64,000 bases of DNA from Persicimonas caeni (GTDB lineage: Bacteria > Myxococcota_A > Bradymonadia > Bradymonadales > Bradymonadaceae), in the NCBI RefSeq assembly GCF_006517175.1, contig NZ_CP041186.1, positions 434,001-498,000 on the forward strand, read 5' to 3'. This document shows positions 1-9,215 of the stretch, one piece after another (position 1 is the stretch's first letter; every line of letters starts with the position of its first letter). The translations under genes and the position numbers were made by a program. The notes below the pieces were generated by a model. The model saw nothing but the letters and a program-made list of their open reading frames with translations. It was not told where the DNA came from and searched no databases.

Positions 1-223
1 GCGCAAAGTCTTGCTCCAGCAGATGGCGAAGCGCCTCTCGCCCGGACTGCGCCTTGACGATCCGCCGCCCCAGGTCGCCCAACGCCACCTCGACTGCGGT
101 CAGGTTGGCGGGATCATCGTCGATGACCAGAATATCGCGCACTTCGGCCTCACTGGCCTCACTCAAAGTCTCCGACAGACCTTCGCTGTTCCCTTGCGAC
201 ATCCGAACCACCATCCGAATCAT
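1..223 (-). CDS. Response regulator receiver domain protein (3' end beyond window)
   Basis: The minus strand from 223 to the window edge encodes a short Ser/Glu-rich leader followed by the start of a REC domain. ILVIDDDPANL lies at about residues 31-41; the two Asp residues after VID would be the acidic Mg-binding pair. A helix and the GREAL stretch typical of the alpha1-beta2 part of CheY-like domains follow. The phosphoacceptor Asp and any output domain lie outside the window. In-frame ATGs at 223, 214 and 202 are all possible starts. The family is clear; whether this is a lone receiver or a larger regulator cannot be seen. Confidence 0.8.
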   Translation of the reverse strand, partial: MIRMVVRMSQGNSEGLSETLSEASEAEVRDILVIDDDPANLTAVEVALGDLGRRIVKAQSGREALRHLLEQDFA

Positions 224-407
224 GAACTACAATAGAGTCAGGATTGGAGGTTCAGGCCAGCAGATCAACGGCACCAACGCATATTTTGCGCGATTTTAGG
301 ACTTCCCGGCGGTCCTTTTTATAGCTCTTTGCCCATTCGACAACGACAGGGGCGCGCCGGAGCCGCTCGTACGCAACACCTGCACGCCCCGTCACATAAC
401 CAAGCCT

Positions 408-2273
408 TTACAGGCACTTACCAGACCCGCCACCTTCACACGTCGCATCCCCCACGAGGTTGAATGGGAAGCTGCGCTCTCGGTTGGCGAGCTCGAGTCG
501 ATCCGCCGCGTTTTTATGAGGAGCTACATGGCGTAAAAAGTCGACTGCGTTGTACATCGCCGACAGGTGGTGCTGGGTGAAGTCGATGCGAATCGACTCG
601 TCGTCGAGTCCGCGGCCGAACCCGCCGTTGGCGGCTTCGGGGTTGCGCCACGGCCAGGTATTCGACGGGCGATGCTGGAAGCTGAGCTGCAGCGCGGCGG
701 TGCGGCGCACGATGGGCGCGCAGCGGCGCGCGATCCCTTCGTCCTCACGGCCGAGCTCGGCGCAGATGGTCGTGAGCGCCTCGAGGCGCGTCGGCGAGAT
801 GGAGAAATCGCCGTCTCGGCCTTCGTAGGCTCCGGCCACCACCGGGTCGTCGTCGAGCGTGGCCGACGTGGCCAGCATATGGTCGAGGTCGCGGTGCCAG
901 ACCCAGTCGAACTGCTTGTTGTCGCAGTCGCGGCGGTGCTCGCGAATCGTGTAGGCGTTCCACTGGTTGACGAACCGGTACTCCGTCGCCGGCATGTTGC
1001 GCGGCTCGTCGCGCAGCATGAACTCGAGCCCCTTGCGGCTCACGTCGCACACCGGGATATCCTCGAGGAAGGGCCGCGCGCGGTGCAGCGCGAACATCGC
1101 TTCGCCGGGGTAATAATCAGAGTCGAAGTCGGGGGCGAAGACCTCGCCGTTCTGGTGGAAGCTCTCGAATTTGCCCGTCTTCGGGTCCTGGGCCAAGTAG
1201 ATATAGTTGGCGATCTGCTGCATCAGCTCGAGGTTGCTCGTGTCGCCGGTCAGCCGGGCGTGCTCGGCCAGGGCCAGCAGCCACAGCCCCGCCCCGCCCA
1301 GCTTGGCCTTGTTGTTCCACGGCTCGACCACGAAGCGAATCGTGCGCCCCTGCTTCTTCTCGGTGCGGCTGTGGCCGACGATCCAGTCGAGCGCGTACTC
1401 GCCGAGCTCGCGCAGCTTCTCGTCGCCGGTCAGCCCGTAGGCTTGCATGATCGACCAGCTCGAGCCGGCGTGGCGCAGCAGGTTGTACTCCTCGTCGACG
1501 TACTTGTCGCGGTAGGGATTGTACTCGTAATAAAAGCGCTTCTGCTCCTCGTCGCGCATCGTCTCGAACCACTTGGCGGCGCGGTGCACGCCCTCGGTCA
1601 GCGTCTCCTCGTCGATCTTGGCGTGGCGCTTGCGGTGGTAGCGAAACTCGGAGACCTCGCCGTCGCGCAGCACGAAGCCGCGCACGTCGTGCACCTGCAC
1701 CGGCGTCTCGGCGCGCATATAGTCGGCGTCGCGTGACTGGCGCCGATAGACGTGCGGCAGCAGCGCAATCGCCTCCACCGACTCACCGGGGCGAACGCCG
1801 GTGAAGTCGAGCGGCGTGACCGCCTCGTGTGGCGCCCGGCGAATCACCAGTCCGTCGACGGTCGGACGGTAGGTATCCATGGCGTCGACCGCCGCCCACG
1901 GCTCCTTGTCCCCGCGCGGCGTGAGCCACTCGGCGGCGTAGACGCAATCGTCGTCGGGCGCGCCCATGTTGAAGCGGTGGGCGACCGCCTTGGCGAGCGC
2001 CTCTTCGGCCTCGGCGCCGGCCATCGAGCTGCGCTCTTCGATGCCGTCGCAATAGCTTCGAAAGACCACCAGGCCCTCGCCGTTGGCGGGCTGCTCGGCC
2101 TTGTCGAGCTCAGTCGACAGCAACTCGCAAATATTGGCAGCCTGCGCGGTCTGCAGGCGCTGACACGGGTCGACTTCATTTTGATGGCTGACATACCGAT
2201 CGCATCCCCCCAACGATGCTATCGCAAGCCCGAAACAGACGACTGCCATACCGCGGACATATCCCCCCGACAT
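408..2273 (-). CDS. Lipoprotein with alpha/alpha-barrel (six-hairpin glycosidase-like) domain
   Basis: This is a 621-residue exported protein. The N-terminus has a hydrophobic segment ending in the lipobox LGGC (Cys24), so it is probably lipid-anchored. From about residue 225 onward, helix-rich segments such as SSWSIMQAYGLTGDEKL and GAGLWLLALAEHARLTGD alternate with aromatic and Trp motifs. That pattern is usual in (alpha/alpha)6 toroids of six-hairpin glycosidases and epimerase C-terminal domains. Asp, Glu and His residues are plentiful, but no catalytic pair can be assigned by eye, and the substrate is unknown. The gene stands alone, divergent from squalene synthase. The fold call is by pattern and is moderate; the lipoprotein call is firm. 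Confidence 0.75.
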   Translation of the reverse strand: MSGGYVRGMAVVCFGLAIASLGGCDRYVSHQNEVDPCQRLQTAQAANICELLSTELDKAEQPANGEGLVVFRSYCDGIEERSSMAGAEAEEALAKAVAHRFNMGAPDDDCVYAAEWLTPRGDKEPWAAVDAMDTYRPTVDGLVIRRAPHEAVTPLDFTGVRPGESVEAIALLPHVYRRQSRDADYMRAETPVQVHDVRGFVLRDGEVSEFRYHRKRHAKIDEETLTEGVHRAAKWFETMRDEEQKRFYYEYNPYRDKYVDEEYNLLRHAGSSWSIMQAYGLTGDEKLRELGEYALDWIVGHSRTEKKQGRTIRFVVEPWNNKAKLGGAGLWLLALAEHARLTGDTSNLELMQQIANYIYLAQDPKTGKFESFHQNGEVFAPDFDSDYYPGEAMFALHRARPFLEDIPVCDVSRKGLEFMLRDEPRNMPATEYRFVNQWNAYTIREHRRDCDNKQFDWVWHRDLDHMLATSATLDDDPVVAGAYEGRDGDFSISPTRLEALTTICAELGREDEGIARRCAPIVRRTAALQLSFQHRPSNTWPWRNPEAANGGFGRGLDDESIRIDFTQHHLSAMYNAVDFLRHVAPHKNAADRLELANRERSFPFNLVGDATCEGGGSGKCL

Positions 2274-2493
2274 ACCTTCCCCCTGGTATTGGAAGTGGTT
2301 GATTGTGTAGCTCGAACGCTCTCGATGAAATGTAAGCGAGCCGCGCGCTCGCTCAAGGGGTGGGCGCCAAAGGAGTGGGCGGTTGGGCGACTGTTTACGC
2401 GCCCAGCCTTATTCCAACACGTGGAGAATAGACGGCGCATCGCATAGCCCCTAGGTTAACCAGACCATAACCTTACCGAGCAAACGAGAGGAG

Positions 2494-3570
2494 ATGATGA
2501 GCACCGCGCCGAGCACCAACCTGCAGAAAAGCCCACCGCCCCCGCCGGCCCTCCGCGAAGAGGACGAGGCCTGGGCGTTTTGTTGGCACAGCCTGGTACA
2601 GGTCTCGCGCACGTTCTCCAAGCCCATCGAGCTTCTGCCTGCCGAGCTTCGCGCCGCGACGACCTGCGGCTACCTGCTGTGCCGCATCGCCGACACCGTC
2701 GAGGACGACCCGAACATGTCGCAGAGCGCACGCGACGAGCTGTTTACCGCGTTCCTCGCGGTGCTCGAAGACGGCGAGTCCCCCGCGCGTTTTTGCCAAC
2801 TGGCGCACTCGCTGGAGGCCGACGCGCCTGAATTCGAGCTCGCCACGAACCTCGACCGCGTCCTGCGCGTCTTCGAGAAGCTCCCCGAGCCGATGCAAAG
2901 GGTGTGCGTACAGTGGACCGGCGAGATGGTGCGCGGCATGAGCCTGTACGGCCACCGCCAGCCCGGCGCCAACGGCGTCGTCACGCTCAACACCGTGGCC
3001 GACCTGGAGCGCTACTGCTACTTCGTGGCCGGCACCGTCGGCCGGCTCTTGACCGGCCTCTTCAGCCACGCCATCGACGACTTGAGCCACGAGCGCTTCA
3101 CCCGCATGCACCAATACGCCGAGAGCTTCGGCCTCGGCCTGCAGATGGTCAATATCCTCAAGGACCAGACCGACGACTTGACCCGAGGCTGGTGCTTCAT
3201 CCCGCAGACGCTGTGGCGCGCCCACGGGCTGACCCCAGCCGACATGCTCGACGAGACCCGTCACGACGACGCCCGGGCCGCCGTAGCGCCCGTCTTCGAC
3301 ACCGCCCGCGAGCACCTCGACGCCGCCCTCGAGTACACACTCGCCATCCCCGCCGAGCAGACCGGCATCCGCCTCTTCTGCCTGCTCCCCTTGTGGATGG
3401 CCGTGCGCACCCTGGCCGTCGCCGACGGCAACGAAGCGATGTTCGTCGCCGACGCACCGGTCAAGATCAGCCGCGACGAGGTCGGACGCCTCATCGCCTC
3501 GGCGACCCAACATGTCGCCGACGACGCCGCGCTGCGCGAGCAATACGCCAAATTGTGTAGGGTTGATTGA
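2494..3570 (+). CDS. Squalene synthase-like prenyl synthase (squalene/phytoene synthase family)
   Basis: This 358-residue protein should condense two farnesyl diphosphates into squalene, or act in a related head-to-head prenyl coupling, for sterol or hopanoid precursors. VSRTFSKPIELLP (about 37-49) is the family's N-terminal signature. The first Asp-rich motif is DTVEDD (67-72) and the second is LKDQTDD (about 222-228); both bind Mg-diphosphate. YCYFVAGTVGRLLTGLF is the conserved YxxxVAGxVG helix. The RTF signature and the length resemble eukaryote-type squalene synthases found in sterol-making myxobacteria. A strong AGAGGAG-like ribosome site precedes ATG-ATG at 2494/2497. Its stop codon abuts the stop of the convergent gene with no gap. 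Phytoene synthase activity cannot be excluded. Confidence 0.88.
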   Translation: MMSTAPSTNLQKSPPPPPALREEDEAWAFCWHSLVQVSRTFSKPIELLPAELRAATTCGYLLCRIADTVEDDPNMSQSARDELFTAFLAVLEDGESPARFCQLAHSLEADAPEFELATNLDRVLRVFEKLPEPMQRVCVQWTGEMVRGMSLYGHRQPGANGVVTLNTVADLERYCYFVAGTVGRLLTGLFSHAIDDLSHERFTRMHQYAESFGLGLQMVNILKDQTDDLTRGWCFIPQTLWRAHGLTPADMLDETRHDDARAAVAPVFDTAREHLDAALEYTLAIPAEQTGIRLFCLLPLWMAVRTLAVADGNEAMFVADAPVKISRDEVGRLIASATQHVADDAALREQYAKLCRVD

Positions 3571-4410
3571 TCAGAACCGCGAGCGAAACCCGACGCTCCA
3601 TCCTTCCCCGTCGGCGCTCACGCTCACCTGGGCATCGCTGTCGCTCCCGCTCGACACGAGCCAATAGATGCCCAGGCCCGTGACCGCCGTGCCCAGAATG
3701 GCCGACGACAACGCCACGGTATTCAACGTGTCGCCGCGGTCACGCCGGTCGAGCGCCTCCTGGCGAGTGATCGCGCTCACCGACCCATCCGACGCACGCT
3801 TCGACTCGTCGAGCCCCTGCTCGACCGCATCGTACTCCTCCTCGGCCAACAACCAGAGCCCCGCGCTCGCCCCCAACAACACCACGCCGCCGGCCGTCGT
3901 GCTCCACCCGACCACGGGCGACATCCCCGACTCGGGCGGCTCCACCGGCTGAACGACCTCCTGCTCTTTCCCCTCCCCCTCTGCCTCCCCTACTTCCTCA
4001 CCCTTCTCCTCACACTCCCCCTCCAACTCCTCGAGATACTGCTCCGCCTTCGCATTGATGAGCTTCGCAGGCGGCTCGTCGACCGCCGGGGCCGTCACCA
4101 CCGACAGGTAGGCTTTGCGCGCCTCGTCGCACCTCCCCAGCTTCTGGTACGCACGCCCCAGGTTGAGCCACGTCACGTTGAGCTGTCCCAGCTCCAGCGA
4201 CGCCTCCAGCAGACCGGCCGCCTTCTCGTAGTCCTCGGCCAGAATCGCCTCGACGGCCGACTGGTTGAGCTTGACCTGGTCGTCACTCGGGTTGGCCTGG
4301 GCATATTTCTCGATGGGCTGCTGCGCGAAAGACGCGCGCGGCAGGCCCACGCCGGCCGCGACCAGCGCAATGGCGAGGGCGGTGTTTTTGACTCGTTCGA
4401 CACGATACAT
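3571..4410 (-). CDS. Secreted/envelope TPR-repeat protein with C-terminal membrane segment
   Basis: This is a 279-residue protein. An N-terminal signal peptide (hydrophobic ALAIALVAAGVGL, then ASFAQQ as a likely cleavage site) is followed by tetratricopeptide-like helices at about 45-110, including WLNLGRAYQKLGRCDEARKA. A strongly acidic Glu/Gly/Lys linker (about 125-155) leads to two hydrophobic segments, GGVVLLGASAGLWLL and a later one near 225-245. This layout is common in myxobacterial periplasmic TPR proteins that dock on kinases or envelope complexes. The upstream lipoprotein gene is on the same strand 27 bp away, so they may be co-transcribed. No enzymatic function is implied. Confidence 0.75.
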   Translation of the reverse strand: MYRVERVKNTALAIALVAAGVGLPRASFAQQPIEKYAQANPSDDQVKLNQSAVEAILAEDYEKAAGLLEASLELGQLNVTWLNLGRAYQKLGRCDEARKAYLSVVTAPAVDEPPAKLINAKAEQYLEELEGECEEKGEEVGEAEGEGKEQEVVQPVEPPESGMSPVVGWSTTAGGVVLLGASAGLWLLAEEEYDAVEQGLDESKRASDGSVSAITRQEALDRRDRGDTLNTVALSSAILGTAVTGLGIYWLVSSGSDSDAQVSVSADGEGWSVGFRSRF

Positions 4411-4437
4411 GGGGTTCCTTCTCGTCGCGGGGGCTGG

Positions 4438-5130
4438 CTAGCGGGTGCAAGCAGGACTCTGGGCGCCGGCGTTGTCGCAGTTGAGCTCGACCTCGACGCC
4501 TTCGATGGCGTCGGCGAGGTGGCCGAGGCGGCACTCGAGCGTGTCGAACTGCTCGCCTGCAACGGTGCCTTTGGGATACCCGTCACAGGCGTCGAGACAG
4601 TCCTGCGGGGTGTCAAATTGCCGGTTCCCGCCCGTGCAGGTGTCCATCAACTGGAAGCAATAGGAGAGGCATTTGCGGTCGGTGTCACCGCAGAACTGCA
4701 CGCCGCGCGCCGAGGCGTGCGGGCAATGCGTGGAGGCGTCGCTGGCGGCCGCCTCGAGGTGATAGGCGCGACACTGCAGGGTGTTGCCGGTGGTGTCGCC
4801 CTCCTCACCGTTGGTCGGGTAGGTCCGGCACACCTCCATGCACTCGGGCTTGTCGCGGAAGGTGAACAGCGCCTCGATCTGGCTCGACGCACATCGCTGC
4901 AAAAAGGTGTCGCAATAGTCCGAGCACTGCTGCTCGACCTGCGCCTCGTCCGCACACAGCCCGGCCCGACACGTCAGCCCGTCGCCGCAATCGGCGTCCT
5001 CCGCACACTGAAACTGGACACGCTCGATGCCCAGGTCGCTCGAACACCCCGGCGCGACCAGCCCCCACCCCACGAGGACCACGAGCCACACGCCGATACG
5101 GCTCCAACTGCTCGACTGCTTCGACTTCAC
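4438..5130 (-). CDS. Cysteine-rich lipoprotein with duplicated CxxxC-type module
   Basis: I place the start at the GTG at 5130, which has AGGAAC upstream. A longer frame runs on to 5373 only because the simple repeat there lacks stops and encodes an implausible Arg-Thr run. The product is about 230 residues with a hydrophobic segment ending in the lipobox APGC. The mature protein has a short [13 protein letters not shown] knot, as in many Myxococcota surface proteins. Two similar modules follow, each with CxxYC, a Cys about six residues on, and a PxxCxxxC element, suggesting an internal duplication. It lies just upstream of the TPR gene on the same strand. Function unknown. Confidence 0.7.
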   Translation of the reverse strand: MKSKQSSSWSRIGVWLVVLVGWGLVAPGCSSDLGIERVQFQCAEDADCGDGLTCRAGLCADEAQVEQQCSDYCDTFLQRCASSQIEALFTFRDKPECMEVCRTYPTNGEEGDTTGNTLQCRAYHLEAAASDASTHCPHASARGVQFCGDTDRKCLSYCFQLMDTCTGGNRQFDTPQDCLDACDGYPKGTVAGEQFDTLECRLGHLADAIEGVEVELNCDNAGAQSPACTR

Positions 5131-5218
5131 CAAGGGTTCCTCACGTTGCACGGACGACAAACCACGCTCTGATTCACTGGTCCTCCATACTACATCAATA
5201 CCGCCGCGGCGCGAGCCC

Positions 5219-5345
5219 AAACCCCAGCCCCAGCCCCAGCCCCGCGACCGCACCCGTGTCCGTGTCCGCGACCACACCCGTGTCCGTGTCCGTGTCCGTG
5301 TCCGTGTCCGTGTCCGTGTCCGTAGCCGTACCCGTGTCCGTCCCC
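5219..5345. repeat. Compound simple-sequence repeat, including (GTGTCC)7
   Basis: Tandem CCCAGC units (about 5222-5245) are followed by seven uninterrupted GTGTCC hexamers (5280-5321), with degenerate copies on both sides. The tract lies between the divergent lipoprotein gene (start 5130) and the hybrid kinase gene (start 5454). Its hexamer period keeps frames open, which creates false N-terminal extensions for both genes. Copy number may vary by slippage and change promoter spacing, but that is inference. Confidence 0.85.
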
Positions 5346-5453
5346 GTACCCCCACCAAAATGTTTACTTGCACCTGTGCCTCAGTGTTCTACCTTTCATC
5401 GAACCTCGCTCCGGGGGCGCATTCGACGACCACGACCCATTTCCGTGTCCTCT

Positions 5454-7118
5454 ATGACCCCGTCCAAATCACAGCATCCACTGAACTTTCGTCGGCTCTT
5501 CGAGTCGGCGCCCGAGCCCTACCTGGTGCTCGACCCCGACTTCACCATCGTGGCGGTCAATGACGCCTACCTCGAGGCCACGCTGACCGAGCGTGACGCC
5601 ATCGTCGGCCGGCACATATTCGACGTCTTTCCCGACAACCCCGACGACCCCGAGGCGACGGGCGTGGCCAACCTTCGCGCCTCCCTCGAGACGGTGCGCC
5701 GCGACAAGGTCGCCGACACGGTGGCCGTGCAAAAATACGATATCCGCCGCCCCGACGGCTCCTTCGAGACGCGCTACTGGAGCCCGCGCAACTCGCCGGT
5801 CTTCGACGACGACGGCGAGCTGTGCGAGATCATCCACCGCGTCGAGGACGTCACCGAGTTGATGCGGCTCAAAGAGAAGGAGAACTCCCTCGAGTCGAGC
5901 GTCACCGAGATGGAGGCCGAGCTCTACGATCGCAGCCAGGAGATTCAGCGCAAGAATCGACGCCTCGAAGAGATGGCCGAGCTGGCCCGGCGCGAGAGCC
6001 GCAACAAGGACCAGTTTTTGGCCATGCTCGGCCACGAGCTTCGCAACCCGATGGCGGCCATCTCCACGGCGACCTACGTGCTCAAGGATGCGCGCGACCA
6101 GCAGGCTCCCAACGAGCGCCTCGACTGGGGGCTCGACATCATCGAGCGCCAGTTGAAGCACCTGTCGCGCCTGGTCAACGACCTGCTCGACGTCGCGCGC
6201 ATCAACGAGGGGCGCATCGAGCTGCAGCGCGAGCCGGTCCAGATCAACGAGATCGTCCGCGGCGCCCTCGAAATCGCCCGCCCCCTAATTAACAAGCGCA
6301 ACCAGTCGCTCGACATCTTCCTGAGCGACGAGCCCGCCACCGTCATCGGCGACACGACGCGCTTGACGCAGGTCGTCTCCAACCTGCTGAACAACGCCTC
6401 CAAATACACCCCCAAGGGCGGCCACATCGCGGTGGGCGCCGGCGTCGAGAACGGCCTCCTCTTCGTCGAGGTCACCGACAACGGCAAGGGCATCGACGCC
6501 GAGCTTTTGCCCCACGTCTTCGACATGTTCCGCCAGGCCGAGGTCTCCATCGACCGCTCTCAGGGCGGCCTGGGGCTGGGGCTCACCCTCGTCAAAAAGC
6601 TCGTCGAGATGCACGACGGCACGGTCCAAGCCAGCAGCGAGGGCGAAGGACGAGGCAGCCGCTTCGTGGTGCACCTGCCCCTGGCCAGCGAGGCCTCGAC
6701 CCCGCTCGACAAGACCGCCGGCGACGAACCCACCGGCCGCGCCCAGCGCGTCCTGGTCGTCGACGACAACACCGACGCCGCCGCGTCCCTGGCGATGCTG
6801 CTGCGTGTCGACGGCCACCAGGTCGAGGTCGCCCAGGACGGCGACGAAGCCGTCGACCTCGCCGAAAGCTTCTCCCCGCAGGTCGTCCTGCTCGACATCG
6901 CCCTGCCCGACTACGACGGCTACGAGGTCGCTCACCGACTGCGCCAACACACCTCGGCCAACAGCCTCTCGCTGGTGGCCGTCACCGGCTACGACGACGC
7001 CAGCGACCGTCGCAAGAGCGACGAAGCCGGCTTCGCCTACCACCTCGTCAAGCCGATCAATCACAAGCGGCTGCGCCAGGTCCTCCAGTGGATCTCCGAA
7101 GAGGGCCAGACCACCTGA
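5454..7118 (+). CDS. PAS-domain hybrid histidine kinase with C-terminal receiver
   Basis: From the ATG at 5454 the protein has 554 residues. A PAS domain (about 8-130) begins [20 protein letters not shown] coiled-coil linker leads to a HisKA domain with the phosphoacceptor in [16 protein letters not shown] (His194). The HATPase domain has the N-box [12 protein letters not shown]1 DNGKGID and G2 GGLGLGL. A C-terminal receiver has VLVVDDN and phosphoacceptor LLDIALP (Asp481). No membrane segment is seen, so it is probably cytoplasmic. An earlier in-frame ATG at 5256 would translate the hexamer repeat into a Val-Ser run, so 5454 is preferred. The signal and downstream partner are unknown. Confidence 0.92.
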   Translation: MTPSKSQHPLNFRRLFESAPEPYLVLDPDFTIVAVNDAYLEATLTERDAIVGRHIFDVFPDNPDDPEATGVANLRASLETVRRDKVADTVAVQKYDIRRPDGSFETRYWSPRNSPVFDDDGELCEIIHRVEDVTELMRLKEKENSLESSVTEMEAELYDRSQEIQRKNRRLEEMAELARRESRNKDQFLAMLGHELRNPMAAISTATYVLKDARDQQAPNERLDWGLDIIERQLKHLSRLVNDLLDVARINEGRIELQREPVQINEIVRGALEIARPLINKRNQSLDIFLSDEPATVIGDTTRLTQVVSNLLNNASKYTPKGGHIAVGAGVENGLLFVEVTDNGKGIDAELLPHVFDMFRQAEVSIDRSQGGLGLGLTLVKKLVEMHDGTVQASSEGEGRGSRFVVHLPLASEASTPLDKTAGDEPTGRAQRVLVVDDNTDAAASLAMLLRVDGHQVEVAQDGDEAVDLAESFSPQVVLLDIALPDYDGYEVAHRLRQHTSANSLSLVAVTGYDDASDRRKSDEAGFAYHLVKPINHKRLRQVLQWISEEGQTT

Positions 7119-7220
7119 CCGCCCACCTAAAGCGCTGACTCGACTGGGGAATGTTACGCCCGCGCGACGACTACATGGGTCGCACAATTACGTGGTTGCA
7201 GTCCCCAAGCTCCGGTCGTC

Positions 7221-8927
7221 ATGCGAAAAGTCAGTCTCGCGTACATCTCGTCGCTCCTCCTCGTCACCGCCGCCCTCGCCGGCTGCGCGTCGAAGTCCGA
7301 CGTCGCCGAACAGAAGCCCGCCGAGCGCGTCGAGCACGTCACCCAATACGAACAATACGACAAAGTCGAAATCGCGCTGCCCCCCGGCGAAGCCGACGCC
7401 ACCGCCAAATTCGTCGAGCCCGACGGCGACACCGTCGTGGTGGGCGCGTTCCCCGACGGTAGCGACAAAGATGGAAATCGTCGCCGCGTGCGCTTCACGC
7501 CCGTCGAAGTCGGCGGCTACGAATACACCATCGTCGAGGAAGGCGGCTCGGTCCTGGCCGAAGGCGAGTTCCGCACCGTCGCCTCCGACCACCCCGGCTT
7601 CGTGCGCGTCGACCCCGACGGCGGCTTCCCCGGCCTCGAGTTCGACGACGGCTCGCCGTTCATGCTGCTGGGCGAAAACCGCATCAACATCTACGACCCC
7701 ACCTGGAACTACGAAAAGAAGGATATCCGCGAGTACGTCGAGTACATGGCCGACAACGGCATGACGACCCTGCGCGTGTTCGTCTTCTCGGACTGCGAGC
7801 ACGAAGAATCCGACGACGGCCAGCAGCCCGGCTGCCTCGAGCCCGAGGTGGGCGAATTCGACGAGGAGGTTGCCCAACGCTTCGACGAGATCTTCGAGGC
7901 GGCCGAAGACGAGGGCATCTACGTGGTGTTGGTCCCCTGGGCCATCGGCTTCTCCCCCGAGCCCGACACCTGGAAGAGCTGGGCGGACAACCCCTACAAC
8001 GTCGAGCGCGGCGGCCCCGCCGAAGACCGCTTCGACTTCTTCGACGACCCCGAGGTGCGCGAGCAGGCCTTCGAGCGCATCGAGTACGTCGTCGACCGCT
8101 GGGGCTACTCGCCGAACCTCTTGGCCATCGACCTGCTCAACGAGCCCGAGTGGGACGGCGAAATCGCCGAGACCGCCTGGACCCCGTGGGCCCGCGACAT
8201 GGCCGCGCGCCTCGAGCGCATCGACCCCTACGACCACCTCGTGACCGTGGGCCCGGTCGGCCTGCACTGGAACGTCGAGGGCGACGAGACCAAGTGGTGG
8301 GCCGACGAAGCCAACGACCTCGTCCAATGGCACCGCTACGGCCCCGACATCTACAACGTCCACGACCTCGCCGCCGAGCTGACCATGCGCGTCGAGCAGA
8401 CCCGCCGGTACGGCAAGCCCATCTTCTGCGGCGAGTTCGCCTACGGCGGCGAAGGCAAGCCCTACGACCACACCCAGGTCGGCATCTGGAGCCTGACGAT
8501 GTCCGGCGCCGGCGCCCTGGCCCACAGCGCCCCGCAATTCAACGTCGACAGCGACCACCCGATGACGCCCCAACGCGCCCGCCACTTCGCCGTGCTCGAC
8601 CGCTTCATGAAGCCGCTCCTAACCCGCGCCCCGCTTCGCGCCGACGACGTCGTCGAACACCCCGACGGCACCAAACGATGGACACTGCGCGGCGAGCGCG
8701 CCGTGGCGCTGTGGCTTATGGACGACCGCAAGTCGTACGGCGAATCGGTCACCGACACCACCGTCGACCTCGAGCTACCCGCCGGCCGCTGGAAGGTCGA
8801 ATGGGTCGACGACGTCACCGGCGAAATCGTCCACACAACCACCGTCGGCACCTTCGGCGAGGCCGTCGAGCTGCAGGTCCCCGAATTCGAACGGCATATC
8901 GCCGCGCGGCTGTGGAAGGTGGCATAG
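7221..8927 (+). CDS. Lipoprotein glycoside hydrolase, GH5-like cellulase/mannanase fold
   Basis: This is a 568-residue protein with a signal peptide and the lipobox LAGC. An N-terminal beta-sandwich-like part (about 45-140, reminiscent of DUF5060-type domains) precedes a (beta/alpha)8 region. IDLLNEPEW carries the likely acid/base Glu308 within the NEP signature of clan GH-A, and PIFCGEFAYGG carries the likely nucleophile Glu405. A C-terminal beta-rich part (about 485-568) ends in a tail that aligns with accessory beta domains of such enzymes. It should cleave a beta-linked glycan at the cell surface; the substrate cannot be read from the sequence. It is monocistronic. Confidence 0.82.
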   Translation: MRKVSLAYISSLLLVTAALAGCASKSDVAEQKPAERVEHVTQYEQYDKVEIALPPGEADATAKFVEPDGDTVVVGAFPDGSDKDGNRRRVRFTPVEVGGYEYTIVEEGGSVLAEGEFRTVASDHPGFVRVDPDGGFPGLEFDDGSPFMLLGENRINIYDPTWNYEKKDIREYVEYMADNGMTTLRVFVFSDCEHEESDDGQQPGCLEPEVGEFDEEVAQRFDEIFEAAEDEGIYVVLVPWAIGFSPEPDTWKSWADNPYNVERGGPAEDRFDFFDDPEVREQAFERIEYVVDRWGYSPNLLAIDLLNEPEWDGEIAETAWTPWARDMAARLERIDPYDHLVTVGPVGLHWNVEGDETKWWADEANDLVQWHRYGPDIYNVHDLAAELTMRVEQTRRYGKPIFCGEFAYGGEGKPYDHTQVGIWSLTMSGAGALAHSAPQFNVDSDHPMTPQRARHFAVLDRFMKPLLTRAPLRADDVVEHPDGTKRWTLRGERAVALWLMDDRKSYGESVTDTTVDLELPAGRWKVEWVDDVTGEIVHTTTVGTFGEAVELQVPEFERHIAARLWKVA

Positions 8928-8936
8928 AGACGTACG

Positions 8937-9118
8937 CCTTGCAGAAGGCCCACGCCCGCTATTGAAGTAATTATGATTGAAGGGCGGACGACTCGTGGCG
9001 TTTGCGCGAGGCGATGCGGAAGGGCCATAGCCACGTGGCTTAGCTGCAGGACCGCCGCCTCGCGCAAGCAGAGCGAATCGTCCGCCCTTCAATGTTAGTT
9101 CCACGTCAATAGCGGGCC
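8937..9118. repeat. Palindromic MITE-like element, full copy
   Basis: Nested inverted repeats: the termini carry GCCCGCTATTGA and its complement TCAATAGCGGGC. Inside these is ATTGAAGGGCGGACGA against TCGTCCGCCCTTCAAT, and in the centre GAGGCG...CGCCTC around a TAGCCACGTGGCTTA palindrome. There is no coding potential. A second copy, with its right part replaced, lies at 23614-23741, and end fragments lie near 28622 and 30421. The coding remnant immediately to its right suggests insertion or rearrangement into a gene. Confidence 0.75.
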
Positions 9119-9207
9119 TACCGCAGAACGACATCCAAGCCGACATCACCCGCCTCGAGGACGGCCGCTTCGGCTACTTTCTCTTCCGCGGCACAAACGT
9201 CGAATAG
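9119..9207 (+). pseudogene. 3' remnant of an unidentified gene next to the palindromic element
   Basis: Directly after the right end of the palindromic element, one plus-strand frame reads LPQNDIQADITRLEDG, then RFGYFLFRGTNVE, and a TAG at 9205. Codon use and residue mix look like a real protein C-terminus, but there is no start and no upstream coding sequence. I read it as a gene end cut off by the repeat element. Its parent family is not recognised. Confidence 0.35.
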
Positions 9208-9215
9208 CCCCCGCT

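Noticed and set aside
297-320. Terminator-like AGGAC...GTCCTTTTT hairpin
   Set aside because: The stem is only about five pairs and no plus-strand gene ends upstream, so I do not call it.
7188-8585. Minus-strand frame of 465 codons opposite the GH5-like gene
   Set aside because: The plus strand has a lipobox and both catalytic Glu motifs, so the opposite frame is a shadow.
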